Assembly (NCBI GenBank): GCA_015680685.1
Contig: MNCI01000920.1
Coordinates: forward strand, 268,266 to 332,265
From: Gnetum montanum
Taxonomy: Eukaryota; Streptophyta; Gnetopsida; Gnetales; Gnetaceae
Reading direction: 5' to 3'
DNA: 64,000 bases
The translations under genes were made by a program, and so were the position numbers. This document shows, in pieces, positions 11,100 through 22,900 of the stretch. Each line of letters begins with the position of its first letter. Positions within the stretch are counted from its first letter, which is position 1. The notes under the pieces were generated by a model, which was not told the DNA's origin, ran no database searches, and saw only the letters and a program-made list of their open reading frames with translations.

Positions 11100-11118
11100 T
11101 TGGCGTTGTTGCAAGGGA
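11100..11118 (+). other. RE-2 primer binding site (tRNA-Asp type)
   Basis: TTGGCGTTGTTGCAAGGGA follows the LTR directly. It is a mutated form of TGGCGCCGTTGCCGGGGA, the site complementary to tRNA-Asp used by Athila elements. RE-6 has a better preserved copy. Confidence 0.75.
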
Positions 11119-11184
11119 CTTAGTTGTTTGTGCACTAACTAGAACATAGGAAATCATTCACATTGCTGGAACGAACCCTTAGGG

Positions 11185-13607
11185 TTGGTTGAGAAAATAA
11201 TAAACAAGAATACATTGCACATTGAACAGAAATGTATGTCTCCTTCTTCATACGAATGCGGCTCACTACCTAGGTCTAAAATAGGAAACAGTCAATGGTG
11301 TAATACACATGACATTGATCCACCAGTCCCTCAACAAGTTCAAGTGGTATATATTCATGCTGATGAGTATATACCAAACTTCACCTTTATCCTCCATCAA
11401 GATGAACAACTGCATTGGCAAGACTTAGAAGGTAACATAGTGTTACCTCCTAATTCTTTAGTCTTAAGTATGCTTCTTCATGCTCTCACATGAATTGGCA
11501 TACCACACTTACATGTAGAATATGTTGTGCAAGACCATGACTTAAGAGAATACCATCCCACAGAGGCACAACCTCAAAGGGACTTGTAACAGGAGAGACA
11601 TCATGAGTCTTTGAAGGGTAAGTGGTCCCAAGCTGCCCCACATGTCTTAAGAGAAAATGAGGGTGGTGAACCTACCTCAGGCAGTCGGCCACACAATGAT
11701 GTTCCTTCCCTTGACTTTGGCCAAGGGGTTGTGTATCAAGACCTTCATTCCACTATTCATAACCTAGGTTTTGATATCCATGGGCAAAAAGGATCTGAAA
11801 AAGGAACACACACTCATGATAAAGGTGGACATTCTGATTGCAATCATGATCGGGGCCGAGACTATAGAAGAAAAGGTAGAAGACACTGTCATTGTGATGG
11901 TTCTCCTTCTTATTCACATTCATCATCTCCTTCATCCTCTCCTTCAATATCTAAATGTGATCATAAGGAAAAAGACCATGGAGATAAAGGTAGGCAAAGT
12001 GAAAGTCATAGACGAAATAGCTAGGAAAGGGGACAAGGATGCTCTAGAGAGTCACGACATAGAAGAAGGGAGAGTAGGGAACAATGTAGGTATCATAAAC
12101 ACCATGGATGAGACGATCAAAATGAACCCCTACTCACTAATCAAAGTATGTTAGAAATAAATAAGGCTGTTAGAATTTCAAAAAGGCACCAGAAAGATAG
12201 TAGGATCAAGAGATTAGATATGAACAATATCCCACAATTTGAAGGCGGATACAATGCTGATCCTCAGAATCATTTACAAGTATTCCATGACATGTGTGCC
12301 TTACAAAACATAGAGAATGAATGGATAAAACTTAAGTTATTCCCATGGACACTAGTTAAAGAAGAGGAAAGATGGTACTGATCCTTAAAACTAGAATCTA
12401 TTCGTAGATGGTGTACTATGTTGGAATTATTCAACAATAAGTACCAAATGTACTCCCAAGTGTCTAACTTGCGAAAGCAAATCTAAGGCTAGAAACAAGG
12501 AGGACATGAATGCTTGTATGCTGCCATGGGCCAATACTATGCACTATTACATTATTGTCTTAGACATGGTTATTTGCAAAGGGATCAACTATGCCATCTT
12601 GTAGATGGGCTTAGGCATGAAATGAGAAGAACCCTTGGGACTTATTCCTAAGGAAGACTATCCGAGCTCAGGTCCCATCAAATCTAAATACTGTTGGAGA
12701 AAGTTTCTAAGCAAGAAGGTGAGCTAAAAAAGAGAGAAAGTGTAGAAGAATATAACCAAGATCCCTTCCTTTGAAAGAGGGGAGTAAGATTTTACGAGGA
12801 TGAAGAAGAGTCACCACTCGAAGAGATGGTGAATAGGAAAAATTTTCCTATCCAAAAGATGACATNNNNNNNNNNNNNNNNNNNNNNNNNNNNNNNNNNN
12901 NNNNNNNNNNNNNNNNNNNNNNNNNNNNNNNNNNNNNNNNNNNNNNNNNNNNNNNNNNNNNNNTAGAGGAGTCTAGAGAGCAAGGTAGTGAGAAAAGAAG
13001 AAAGAAAGAGGCTGAACATGCACATAGCAAGGATAAGGGCAAAGTTGCCATCATTGAAGAGGTTGTGAATTCGGAAACAAACAATGATAGTGGATGTGAG
13101 ATATGTCAATATGACCATCCTAAGAGATGTTTCCTTGTAATCTCACATCTACAAGAGTCTAGGGTGTATGCACTCAACCAACGATTGAACAAATAGCAAA
13201 CACCCTGAAGGTTACCTTACCCTCAAGGTAACCCAAGACAGTTCCACCAACCCTTAACATATTATCCCAGTGGAACTCCATCATAACTGATTGAGCAATA
13301 TCAGTAGTGGCAATGCCTACAATCATGGGCAATGCCACCACCAAGGCAACAGTATCATTACCGATAACCTAACCTATATGGATATTACATGTAGCAGCCA
13401 ATCTCCCCACGTGACTCTACTGGTCACGTCACTTCTCAACCTCACTACCAAGCCTCTGAGTATTATGGAAGTCCCTCTTCTAGAGGTGATATTCTACAAG
13501 CATATCATCCTTCTCATCTAGCTGCATCTCTTCCACCAATAGCTCTACTATCACCTACTCCTGCGATGCAAGGTGAAATCCCTACCTAGTCGCAGCAATG
13601 TAACGCC
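11185..13607 (+). pseudogene. gag: RE-2 gag
   Basis: The start at 11185 (MVEKIINKNT) fits the position of the RE-6 gag start. Conserved blocks in order are DEYIPNFTFILHQDEQLHW (about 11360-11420), a Ser/His/Arg-rich linker (11850-12060), and the capsid core from RLDMNNIPQFEGGYNADPQ (12210). The core continues through LKLFPWTLV and SIRRWCTMLELFNNKYQMYS (Retrotrans_gag fold) to the HLVDGL block (12600). A 98-base gap sits at 12866-12963. A CCHC-like knuckle reads CEICQYDHPKRC (13097-13132). A Pro/Gln-rich tail leads into protease. Trp and Gln codons have repeatedly become stops (for example QI*G*KQ near 12480). The gene is non-functional. Confidence 0.88.
12866..12963. other. Assembly gap in RE-2 gag (98 N)
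   Basis: This is a run of N. By comparison with RE-6 (about 53010-53095) roughly 90 bp of gag coding sequence should lie here, so the gap size is about right. Confidence 0.95.
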
Positions 13608-14288
13608 ATGAGGGCTGTTAACTCTCAACCTACTGTTGGTTCCAACAAACACATGAAGAAAAGACCTTTCTTTAGAACTAATAGTCCAACCAAGCCCTTA
13701 CAATCACAAGCGGTGGATTCCTTAGACACCTTAGTATCAATCAAAACTTCGGAGCCTGCTTCAACCCAATCACTACACTCAACGCATACAGTCATGCTAA
13801 CACATGCTATCACCGATTGGATCAAAGCTGTCCACCTTCCCAAGAAATTATTTGATCCTGGGAGTCCTCTAATATACTTACAAATCGCTAGAAATGCACT
13901 GTGCAAGGCTCTTTTGCATTTAGGTTCTGGGGTCAAGTTGATTTCTCAAGAAATGTATAAGGCCTGGAACCTGCCTCCATTGAAAAAGAACAACATTCAT
14001 CTAGAGTTGACTAACCAATCCATCACTATCCTATTGGGACTAGTGGAGGACATTGTTACCATTGTTTGTGGGTGGTTTTACCCAGCTGATTTGCTAGTAA
14101 TTGAAGTAAACAATGGTAAGGGGGACTTCCCAATCATAATGGGAAGAGCATGGCTAAGCACCATCGACGGATGCCTAGGAATCGACGATCTTTCCCTAGA
14201 AATATCAAAGGAATATACATTCAGAAAGATCAAGAAGAAGAAAGTTCTGTGCATCACATACAATGACATAGGATGTAATTATGTGTAG
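13608..14288 (+). pseudogene. RE-2 protease domain
   Basis: An open frame of 226 codons holds HTVMLTHAITDWIKAVHLP, an active-site block ALLHLGSGVKLIS (about 13905-13945), GLVEDIVTIVCGW and the flap-distal DFPIIMGRAWLSTID (14127-14172). In RE-4 and RE-6 the active site reads LLDSGS. Here the catalytic Asp-Ser-Gly has become His-Leu-Gly, so this copy cannot be an active aspartic protease even though its frame is open. It is the longest uninterrupted protease frame in the window. It is in a different frame from upstream gag. Confidence 0.88.
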
Positions 14289-14779
14289 AGGTCATGGTTT
14301 GTGCAAATTTTAACACTGCCTGCATGCAATTAGTGTGCATAAGTGATCAACATACAAAGATGCCTGTATGTTGTAGCCACATGACATGAAGGTACCCAGT
14401 GGCTAATAGCTAATCAAGAAAGTAGTTCAATCATATGCATGGAACCAACTAAGGGTTTGACTTGTGCTTACATCAATAGCATAGATACATTAGAGCAAGT
14501 CCACCGCCATCTTCGAAGTCTTAACCTTGAAAATGTTAAGTAGGGGAAGTTGGAAATCCTTGAGAAATGTAAGCAGGAGCCCCTCGAGCTAAAACCATTG
14601 CCCACTGGTATGGAATACACATTTCTTAAAAATGGAAAATTGGTAATTATCAAGTTAAGTTTGCTTCTCAATAGAAAGAAGAACTACTGAAGGTAATAAA
14701 TAAATGGTCAAAAGACTTCACTTGATCATATCCCAAATTAACTGGAATAGATTCTAGGATATGCCAACATAAAATTTAC

Positions 14780-16070
14780 ACTGACCTCTCCATGAAGCCT
14801 TGAAGATAATCACAGAGGTGATTAAACCCTAAGCTGAAGCAAGTAGTTAAGAAAGAAATCAAATAGCTTCTCAAGGCTGGGTTCATATACCCCATTGCTA
14901 ATAGCAAATGGGTTAGCCCCTTTGTTATTGTGCCTAAAAAGGGAGGCAAATGGAGGGTGTGCATAGATTTTAGGCTACTAAATATGGCAACATTCAAAGA
15001 TCATTTTCCATTTCCATTTGTTGACCAAGTCTTAGACACCATCATAGGGCATCGTTATTATAATTTCTGGATGGATATAGTGGATAAAACCAAATACAAA
15101 TATCCCCAGAAAAACAAGTCAAGACTACGTTCACTAGTCCTTGGGGAACGTTCACATACAAATAGATACCATTTGGCTTATGCAATTCCCTTGCAACATT
15201 TTAATGACTAGTTCTAATTATATTCCAACAATAAATAGGGAATGGCATGGAGGACTTCTCCACTTATGGAGAAAACTTTGATCAAGCCTTGGACCGGTTG
15301 GAGTAAGTGTTAAAAAGATGTGTAGAAATCAATTTGAGGCTCAACTGGTAGAAAAGCCATTTGATGGTCCAAGAAGGAATAGTACTAGGGCACAAAATCT
15401 CACACACAGGGATAGAGGTAGACCTTGATAAAATCAACATTATCTAAGGAATTACCCATCAACCAGAAAATGTCAAAGATATTTGGTCATTCCATGGACA
15501 TACTGGCTACTATAGGAGATTTATTGAGAACTTTTCAAAGGTTGCCAAAGCATTGGTGGAATTACTGAGAAAGGATGTACCTTTTGAGTGGACCAAGGAA
15601 TGTGAATTAGCTTTCCAAACTCTAAAATAGAAGCTAGTAGAAACATCCATTCTACAAGCTCCTGACTAGTTCAAACCATTTCATATCATGATTAATGCAT
15701 CCAACTATGCTTTAGGAGCTGTACTTACATAGTTAGATGACCAGAAGCATCTTTATTATATCCACTATGCAAGTAGAATTATCGCTAGTGCACAACTTAA
15801 CTAACACTACCATAGAGAAATAATTAATGGTTGTAGTGTTTGCACTAGAAAATTTTAGACACTATGTGTTGGGATATAAAGTATATATACATACAGATCA
15901 TAATGCAATTTGGTTCCTCATGAATAATCCAATGGTAAGCTCTTGTATCATACGATGGCTTGTAATCTTACAAGAGTTTTATTTAATGATGATTGATTGC
16001 AAGGGTACCAAGAATGTAGTTGCTAATCATTTATCTTGGTTGCAATGGGACAACAAAAAGGATGAGTATC
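14780..16070 (+). pseudogene. RE-2 reverse transcriptase and RNase H
   Basis: RT starts near the ETLR-type region at 14780. It shows PKKGGKWRVCIDFRLLNMAT and KDHFPFPFVDQVLDTIIGH (14933-15050), then after a frame change GYSG*NQIQISPE, TTFTSPWGTFTY and PFGLCN. The catalytic FMDD box has become MEDF (near 15250), losing the first Asp. Next come GIVLGHKISHTGIEVD (15377-15425) and the thumb GHTGYYRRFIENFSKVAKAL. RNase H shows NASNYALGAVLT, then FALENFRHYVLGYKVYIHTDH (15839-15900). At least three frame changes and many stops make it inactive. The order and motifs fit the Athila branch of Ty3/gypsy. Confidence 0.88.
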
Positions 16071-16134
16071 CAATTTCTGATCATTTCCCTGATGAATTTC
16101 TCTTTGCTAGTGTAGTGAATAATCAATCATCCAC

Positions 16135-17480
16135 AGAGACAAACTAGTACAGTAGCATTCTTACCTATCTCGTCACCCAACAAACACCACAAGAGTTAAA
16201 CCTTAAGAAGAAACAACAGTTTCTTCACCAAGCCATGTACTTTATGGAGATTAATGGGAAACTTTACAAAGTATGTCCTGATGGCTTGGTTCGATGGTGT
16301 ATTCCCAATATAGATTAACTGTAATTTCTCCAAGACACTCACAAGGGTCCTTGTGGGAGTCATTATGTTGGGAGACAAACAGCCATCAAGATCATTCTTG
16401 TAGGATATTATTGGGCTACATTATTTCTAAATGCCCATCATTTCATCCAATCTTGTGAGCACTGTCAACATGATGGGGGAATGACTTCTAGAATGGAAGG
16501 TCCACAACAATGGATTCAACCCCTAGAACCCTTTGATTTTATGGGGCCAATTACACCAATGTCTAATGGAAAAGCTTATATTATTGTTGTTGTTGATCAC
16601 CTAACAAAATGAGTAGAAGAAGCTACTGTTAAGAATTGTACATCATCTACAGCTACATAATTTATTCAATAACAAATCATAAATAGGTTTGGTGTGCCGT
16701 GTGCACTTATTTCAGATAATGATACGCAGTTCACAGGTGCAACTTTTCAAAAATTAATGCAACGCTTAGGTGTTAAACACAAACTGACAATACCATACCA
16801 CCCCCAAGTGAATGGTCAAGCCAAAGTCACCAATAGGGAGATTAGAAAAATATTGACAAAAACTATAGCAAGTTTAGGTGAGACTGGAGCACTAAACTAA
16901 ATGATGCTCTTTGGGCATACTGCTCCACATGGAAACTCCCTATAGGCTACTCTCCCTATGAGTTAGTGTACGATAAATTTCCAATGCTTCCCATTTAAAC
17001 TGAGCTCTGTACGCTATCCATGACATGTGACCTCAACCTTGACCTTGATGCAACACAAAAATAATGGTTAGTAACTCTTAACTTAGTAGATGAAAACTGA
17101 TTAGCTACCCTATCATCTAATGAATTGCACAAGGCCTTCAATAAACAACGTCATGACCTAAGAATTAGGAAAGTTAAATATCAACCAAGAGATAAGGGTC
17201 TCTACTGGAATCTCACACATGTGCCACAATGTACTAAATTTCAAAAACTATGGGAAGGACCTTATATTATTTATGCAACTTTTTCTTTAGGGGCCATGAC
17301 AATATACAAACCTGAGAGCCCAGACAAGAAACTATTTGTCAATGTACAACAAACCAAACCTTTCTATGAGCTTAGGAAAACTAGTACACATGCTACCTCT
17401 ATTAGTGGACAACCTTGCTCACTATTTTGGATCTCCTCCTTCCAACTCAGTTGTGGGGGAGATGGCCACCTATGCTAACC
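16135..17480 (+). pseudogene. RE-2 integrase
   Basis: The zinc-binding part reads FLQDTHKGPCGSHY then SCEHCQHDG (His/His/Cys/Cys, 16325-16475). In the core the first Asp is in FDFMGP (16535-16537), the second in SDNDTQF (16715-16717), and the Glu position is Lys (QAKVTN, codon 16823-16825, GAA to AAA). HPQVNGQ and NREI flank it. The C-terminal part (17125-17400) includes NKQRHDLRIRKVKYQPRDKGL and LWEGPYIIYATFSLGA, the usual chromatin- or DNA-contacting tail. The missing Glu and several stops mean there is no activity. Confidence 0.87.
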
Positions 17481-17919
17481 ATTCTAGGCCTTCAGTTCTT
17501 TTTGAATTTTTGTTTTACATATTCTTTCAACTTTTCTTATTTTTTTTACACCATCATTCATGTTTTTACTATTTCTTTGTTTACTTGATTTACTTTTATT
17601 CATCATCTAATAAGTGCTCATGATGGTGGACTGAATTATATCATATTGATTACTAATGTTTTGTTTTTACCTTTGAATTATGATGTTGATATTAAGGTAT
17701 GGTTCTTTTGGTAAAATAGGAAATGATTCCACACCATCCACTCATCCATACAAATCTATGGTCTCCTTTGGCTTGTAACTATACAATCCCTCTTTTTCTA
17801 AGTAAACTTTTAATGAATTGGTGGCTGGGTATTTTTCAAACCAAGGAAAGACTCAAAGGATGAAAAGGGTGTGAGTTCAAGGGGATTCAATGCATTGGTG
17901 TTGTCCATTCTCTTGGGGC

Positions 17920-18012
17920 GCTTGGATGCTTTTTCTTGGGTTTTTTTCCATTTTGACATTGTTCANACTTGGATGCTTTTTCTTGGGTTTTTTTCCATTT
18001 TGACATTGTTCA
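17920..18012. other. Unmerged contig overlap at single N (17966)
   Basis: About 46 bp left of the N is repeated right of it (CTTGGATGCTTTTTCTTGGG to TTTTGACATTGTTCA). This looks like an assembly join with an overlap that was not collapsed, not a biological duplication. Confidence 0.85.
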
Positions 18013-18273
18013 AATATCAAGAACTTGAGTGAATAAAAATAAGTCTTTGCATGGTGTGGTTCTCATGCATAAATATCAAAAAAATAGAGAAAGAAAAAGG
18101 TGAAAATTCTAAGCAAACCCCTTAGACATAATAAAGAAATATGAGCTACAAGCATTGGTTATGGCACTAGAAAGACATGTTACCCATGCCTGAAGGTTCC
18201 CTATAACTAAGGTCCTTTCTCACTTCTTGCTTCTCTATCTCACTCTTCTTGGGATGGTGGTCACTCTTCGTGG

Positions 18274-18359
18274 AAGCATTCTTGTTACCTCAAGAGGATG
18301 GATTGGCAAAGTGTANAAAGCATTCTTGTTACCTCAAGAGGATGGATTGGCCAAGTGTA
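18274..18359. other. Unmerged contig overlap at single N (18316)
   Basis: About 42 bp beginning AAGCATTCTTGTTACCTCAA occurs on both sides of the N with one mismatch (GGCAAAG versus GGCCAAG), as at 17966. Confidence 0.85.
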
Positions 18360-19451
18360 TTAATGTGAGGTCACTGAATGTGGTTGGTTTGAGTCTAGAT
18401 TTGGGATGAGTTCTACTCAGTTATCTTAACCATGAAATACACAAGGGGCTTTACATAACCTTATTCTTTGGATTCCATTCCATTCTCTCCTCTCCATCTT
18501 TCTTTCCATTTTCTACCTCATTGCTAGTTTTATCATTAGTTCATTTTGGGTTGATGCATTTTTTTTCTTTGGTGAATTCTTGTGGGTAAGTGTTTAACTC
18601 TTGCTTCCAAATGACATTCCTAGAGCCTACGGACTCTTTGGTTTTTGGGTTTTTTAGGGCATAAAGGGCATGAGTCTGCTTTGGGTAGCATTTCTTTTTG
18701 GTGCAATCATTAACTTCTTTCCCTTAAACATTTCCTATAATCAATCATTTCTTGTTTCATCCCCATCCATGACATCCATTTTATTGGTGTTGATGCTGAT
18801 ATTTTTCATCTTTCTTGTTCCTCATGTTTTTCCATCTTATAGCTACTAGAGGTTCATTCTTAGTCATGGGAGCCGTGGCACAAATTTTTCAATTTTTTCC
18901 ATTTTACTAATTGCCTAACCCCTACACCTTGGGTAGTTGCCAGTGATAAATCTCTGAACTAGTTTTTTCCATAACCACAACTCAGCCAATGTGCTTCATA
19001 TCGAGGTAAGGTATCAACTGCATTATGGATTATCTATCCTTGCTCATTTGTGACTGTGTTGTATGTGCAGATGGTAATCATACAAACAATGGATTGGCCT
19101 TGGAGGAAGCACACAGGCTGGACTAGAACTAGAGCATTTATGAAAGGAGAAAGTTTGGTGGTATGGCTATGGATAAACAATGGAAGGTGCAATCTTGGCA
19201 TTGGTGGAAACACACTCCATCTTCTTTCTCTCTCTCTTTTTCTCTTCAAGATTCCAAATAAAGGCTTGAATGTCATTTATGTAAAAGTGTTCACCACAAT
19301 GGTCATGAACACTAGTGTTGTAATATGCTTATTGATCTGTTCACTAGGCATGTTGACTCTATCATCCCATTCCACCATTAGTTGTCAATTAGTTAATAAT
19401 TCGATACCTTCCCAATATTTTGTAAGGAACTCAAGGACAAGTTTTCATTCA

Positions 19452-19463
19452 GTCATGGGGGTA
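19452..19463 (+). other. RE-2 polypurine tract
   Basis: GTCATGGGGGTA directly precedes the LTR TGATGAG. The same tract precedes the 3' LTR of RE-4, RE-5 and RE-6 and, on the minus strand, RE-3. Confidence 0.85.
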
Positions 19464-19479
19464 TGATGAGAGAGATTAC

Positions 19480-19590
19480 TCTAGTGGTTACTCTAGCAGT
19501 TATTCTAATTATTAGAGTGGTTACTCTAGCAGTTACTTTAGTAGTTATTCTAATTATTAGAGTAGTTACTCTAATTATTAGAGTAGTTGC
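19480..19590 (+). repeat. Tandem palindromic array in RE-2 U3
   Basis: Repeated GTTACTCTAGCAGTTATTCT and CTCTAATTATTAGAG units sit directly upstream of the TATA box. Confidence 0.85.
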
Positions 19591-19599
19591 TCCCAAGCC

Positions 19600-19607
19600 T
19601 ATAAATA
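19600..19607 (+). promoter_or_regulatory. TATA box of the RE-2 LTR
   Basis: TATAAATA lies ten bases downstream of the U3 palindrome array. Confidence 0.65.
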
Positions 19608-20344
19608 TAGTGCCTAGGCGCACAATTGGGGAGAAGTATTTTAGTAGTCAAGTAGCAAAACTCTTGTAGTCAAGTGCCCATAGTAGGAGGTCTAAGTATG
19701 GATAGATCTTTATTTGAGCATTATGTACCTAAGCACACCTTGTGTACGACAATAAAGATGAGCTCTTTGATTCATCCTTGTAGTAGTTGAGATTTGTTTT
19801 CTTACGCATTTATTTTATTTTATTTTCTTATGCATTTATTTACTTTATTTTATTTTATGCACTTTACATTTCTGTTATTAGCACAACAATTCATTTTGAT
19901 CAATTAAGAAAATCGTTAAGTTACACAAGAACGACCACTTCGAACATGCGTGTAACACTTGGTAACCTAGCAGCAATTAGCGTTTGGTAATCCTAGCAAT
20001 GTTGAATTGGTTCAGGATGTGTACGGAAAGTGGGAATGGATGCTAGTGTTAGGATTAGTTAGAACTTAGTTAATGAGTAGTTAAGTTAAATTAGTCACTT
20101 AGTTACCTCTCTCCTTCCCTACTAGTGCAAGAAATTAAAACATAAAAGCTATAAAAATCATATGCCTCAAGCTTACTTAACCATACAATCATGACATATA
20201 GGTAATATTGGGAAGATAACAATCAACCAACCCATCCTTCTTCTAGAAGGGCACATAAGCACTTAGTCCTTGGAATTCGACCAGATCATGCGTGAAATGC
20301 TTGTATTTGTATGGTTGAGCATAGGGGTACCTCACCGCTCATGA

Positions 20345-21804
20345 ATCAAGATGAGGAAGATCCTTACTTTATTTTCCTTACCAAACCCTAAAATTTCCCC
20401 TCATTCTCCATCTTTATCCTCATTTCATTTAGAAGCCCCTTCTCCCATCCCTATTAACCCTCTTGATCTACTTCATACTCTTCTAAGTTTTGATTTAGAT
20501 TTTGATGTGAAGGTCTCATTACCTTAGTTGCTCATAAGTAACTTTTCTTTCCATCATCCTAGTTGTATTTATGCTCCAAGTGACTTACTAGCCTTCCTTC
20601 CATTCATCTCATGTGATTCTAGGCAAGTAGATCATGCATTCACATTTGTTCCTTTAAGTGTGTGTATCCTATTGTTACTCCAACTTCATTCTCAGTCATC
20701 ATATTACCCATCCTTTGCTTGATTCTAAGCATCCTCAAGATGGAAAATCATCCTCATCGCTCTCCTGTCCTAGAATGATAAGCTACATCTTCAAGTGGTT
20801 TGAAGTTCCATGGGTGTCCCCATCCCCTGGCTACCCCATTATGTCTAGCCTGATGAATTTCCCAAAGTGCTTTGGTGTGAACTACAAAATCTAGTTCGGG
20901 ACATGATGGTGGTGCTTGAAACATGCCCAAAAATATTGTGGAATGTGAGGATTTTGGCGGATCCCTTAGTGGAGGTGCTGACTATTCTTTGGCTTCCTAT
21001 AACTAACATGACTCCCTAGACAAATGGGTGACTGAAATTCACCACTTTTATAGTAGATCAAATATCATAACATACTATTGGAGGTGGGGGGTGTTGAGTT
21101 TCCTACCATGGATATGCTAGATTAGTCCTCTAATTTGCATAATTTGAATTAATGTTATGATGATTTGTCCTTTAATGATTTTTATATGTGTTTTTTCTCC
21201 TCTAACCTTAGCTATTGATGGGTACTATATAGTTAGATGTATTACGAAGGGATCTCTTTTGTCATCTATATTATTTTTGAAACATGGCAAGCTTGGATGA
21301 ATCAAATTGTTCATTAGGATAATTTTGGCAGTATTTTATTTTCAATTTCTTTTGCCAAAAGTAATATAATCAACTTGTCCTTCCTTCTAAAAGAATGCAA
21401 AGTAGTAAATATGAAAAATAACATTGAAAATAAAAAGCTTTTCAATCTTAGGGATATCTACTTAGGTGTACAAACTTAAAATTGAAATAATATTTTAAAA
21501 AATCAAGAGAAAAAAAGTTAATTTTAGTAAGGAGAATGGTTCTAGTTCTAATAACATCTACTTCAATTTCAATATTTGTTCTTGAAAATTAAATAGAAAA
21601 AGAACCCAAGGTATTAATAAAAAGATTTAGTGAAATACCAACTTTTGTAGGAGAGGAATCTCTAATAGAAAATGATATCATAAATTGTCCATCACATTTG
21701 AACTTACATTATGATTTTCCTTTACAGGCCATCACATTTGTCCATCACATGTGTCAATCTACTTCTTAATATAAGGTTTGATCTTTCAATTAATAGTATT
21801 CTTG
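20345..21804. other. Unassigned flank of RE-2
   Basis: No supported gene is present. The first ~700 bp is C/T-rich with short open frames (20528-20722 and 20658-20894) that show no motif I recognise. The rest is AT-rich. Confidence 0.5.
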
Positions 21805-22900
21805 TTAGATGAGAAAAAAGTTTCCTTACAGGCTATCTATTTATAGAGGATCCTATCTTCTTCGGTTTCTTTATTGCCATTTGATCATTCTTATCATTGA
21901 TAGTAACATGATGTTTTGTATCTTCAAATTTAGATTATTTTTCCTATCCTCAACTTTACAATACTTTTTCTTTTTCTTGACATCTTTTTTCTTGAGAAAA
22001 AAAATAATAACAATCAAAAAAATGTCCTTGACCATAATAGAAGTTGTAAGAATTAGAAAGATTATAATATGTGATTATCTAAATATAAATCTTCTTTCTT
22101 GCTTGTAATACTAATTTCTTTTTACGGTTAAGAATATTGATTTCAATAAAAAAAATCCATGAGAATTAAATGGTATGAAAATAGATCTCGTATGCTTAGT
22201 GGAACTAAGAAGAGTAACAATCTCTTACTTAAATTTCTAAAAAATCAAATTAAATAACTTGACAAAATATGGAACTTTAGAGTATTATTTAGATTTAATA
22301 TTAAAATCTAGAGACCACATATAAATGATCAACATGGCATGATTATGTAAAAATGACATTATATCTAGGGCATGTTATACCATTGAAGCATTTCCTTGGT
22401 TAACAAGAAAAAACCAAGAATAATACCTAGCATGAATACCTTGGATACCATGGTTTTAAATCACATCATTTAATTAAGAAGTAAAATGTCAATTACAAGG
22501 TAGGTAACCCAAAATTTGAATGAACACATATTATGATATAAGATCAACAACTAGTAACTAATATACATTATCAGGAATAACAAAATCAAGTGTCGTAGTT
22601 GCATCAACATCACTATAAGAAGACATCATAAAGTTTTATTCACTAGCTTGTAAATATTCCTTCTTAGAATTAATAAAAATTTTAGCATTAGTTGAAGAAA
22701 TTAGAGGTAATATGTATGGAAATTCTAGAGAGATCAAATTTTCTAGAGAAAAACTAAAGAGAAAAAAATTACATTCACTAGAAAAAAAATTATTCTAGTA
22801 GAGAAACATAAAATTTGCTAGATAAAAGTCTATGGAGATATATTCTTAGAATGATTGGCTCAACCTTGATTATTCTAACCATTAATAGATGCTTCCTTAT
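21805..22900 (-). pseudogene. LINE-like ORF1 remnant, minus-strand copy (R2)
   Basis: The reverse complement aligns with 35158-35702 followed by 63059-63565, that is, the same locus type without RE-4. Translation of the two copies together suggests a plant L1-type ORF1. One part resembles the DUF4283 pattern (W.P.F....). A zinc-knuckle-like stretch reads YNFYYGQGHFFDC in this copy (about 22020-22060) and SCNFFHYERHLFNAC in the other. Both are heavily mutated, so the family call is tentative. The similarity between the copies is firm. Confidence 0.5.

Larger units (their letters stand above)
17481..19451 (+). other. RE-2 3' noncoding region
   Basis: It opens with a T-rich tract (17500-17600) after a purine block GGGGGAGATGG. 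The same landmarks recur in RE-4 and RE-6 (TTTGGTTTTTACCTTT, a GGCATGAGxCxGCTTTGGG block, a GAGATGGCC block), so this is a conserved noncoding module. An open frame at 19050-19466 exists, but its residues are not conserved in RE-6 and it is not called. Two single-N joins lie at 17966 and 18316. Confidence 0.8.
10636..20344 (+). mobile_element. RE-2: Athila-like Ty3/gypsy retrotransposon
   Basis: The element runs from a truncated 5' LTR (10636-11099) through a tRNA-Asp-like primer site, gag, protease, RT-RNase H, integrase, a 2-kb 3' noncoding region and polypurine tract to a full 3' LTR (19464-20344). The LTR ends are TGATGAG and CTCATGA/CTCATCA. All coding domains are recognisable but broken by stops, frame changes and one assembly gap. 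It has no ORF3, unlike RE-3, RE-4 and RE-5. Target duplication cannot be tested because the left LTR end is missing. Confidence 0.92.
19464..20344 (+). repeat. RE-2 3' LTR
   Basis: This 881-bp LTR has start TGATGAG and end CTCATGA (CA mutated to GA). U3 holds a 33-bp-type tandem array (19480-19590) with the odd palindrome CTCTAATTATTAGAG, immediately upstream of the TATA box at 19600. AATAAAG follows near 19751. The last 460 bp match the 5' LTR fragment. Confidence 0.92.

Noticed and set aside
19050-19466. 138-codon open frame at the end of RE-2
   Set aside because: It lies in the noncoding module and runs into the polypurine tract. The RE-6 counterpart is interrupted and not conserved as protein.
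20528-20894. Possible host exon or small gene in the RE-2 flank
   Set aside because: Two overlapping short frames with low-complexity C/T-rich codons, no motif and no splice evidence.
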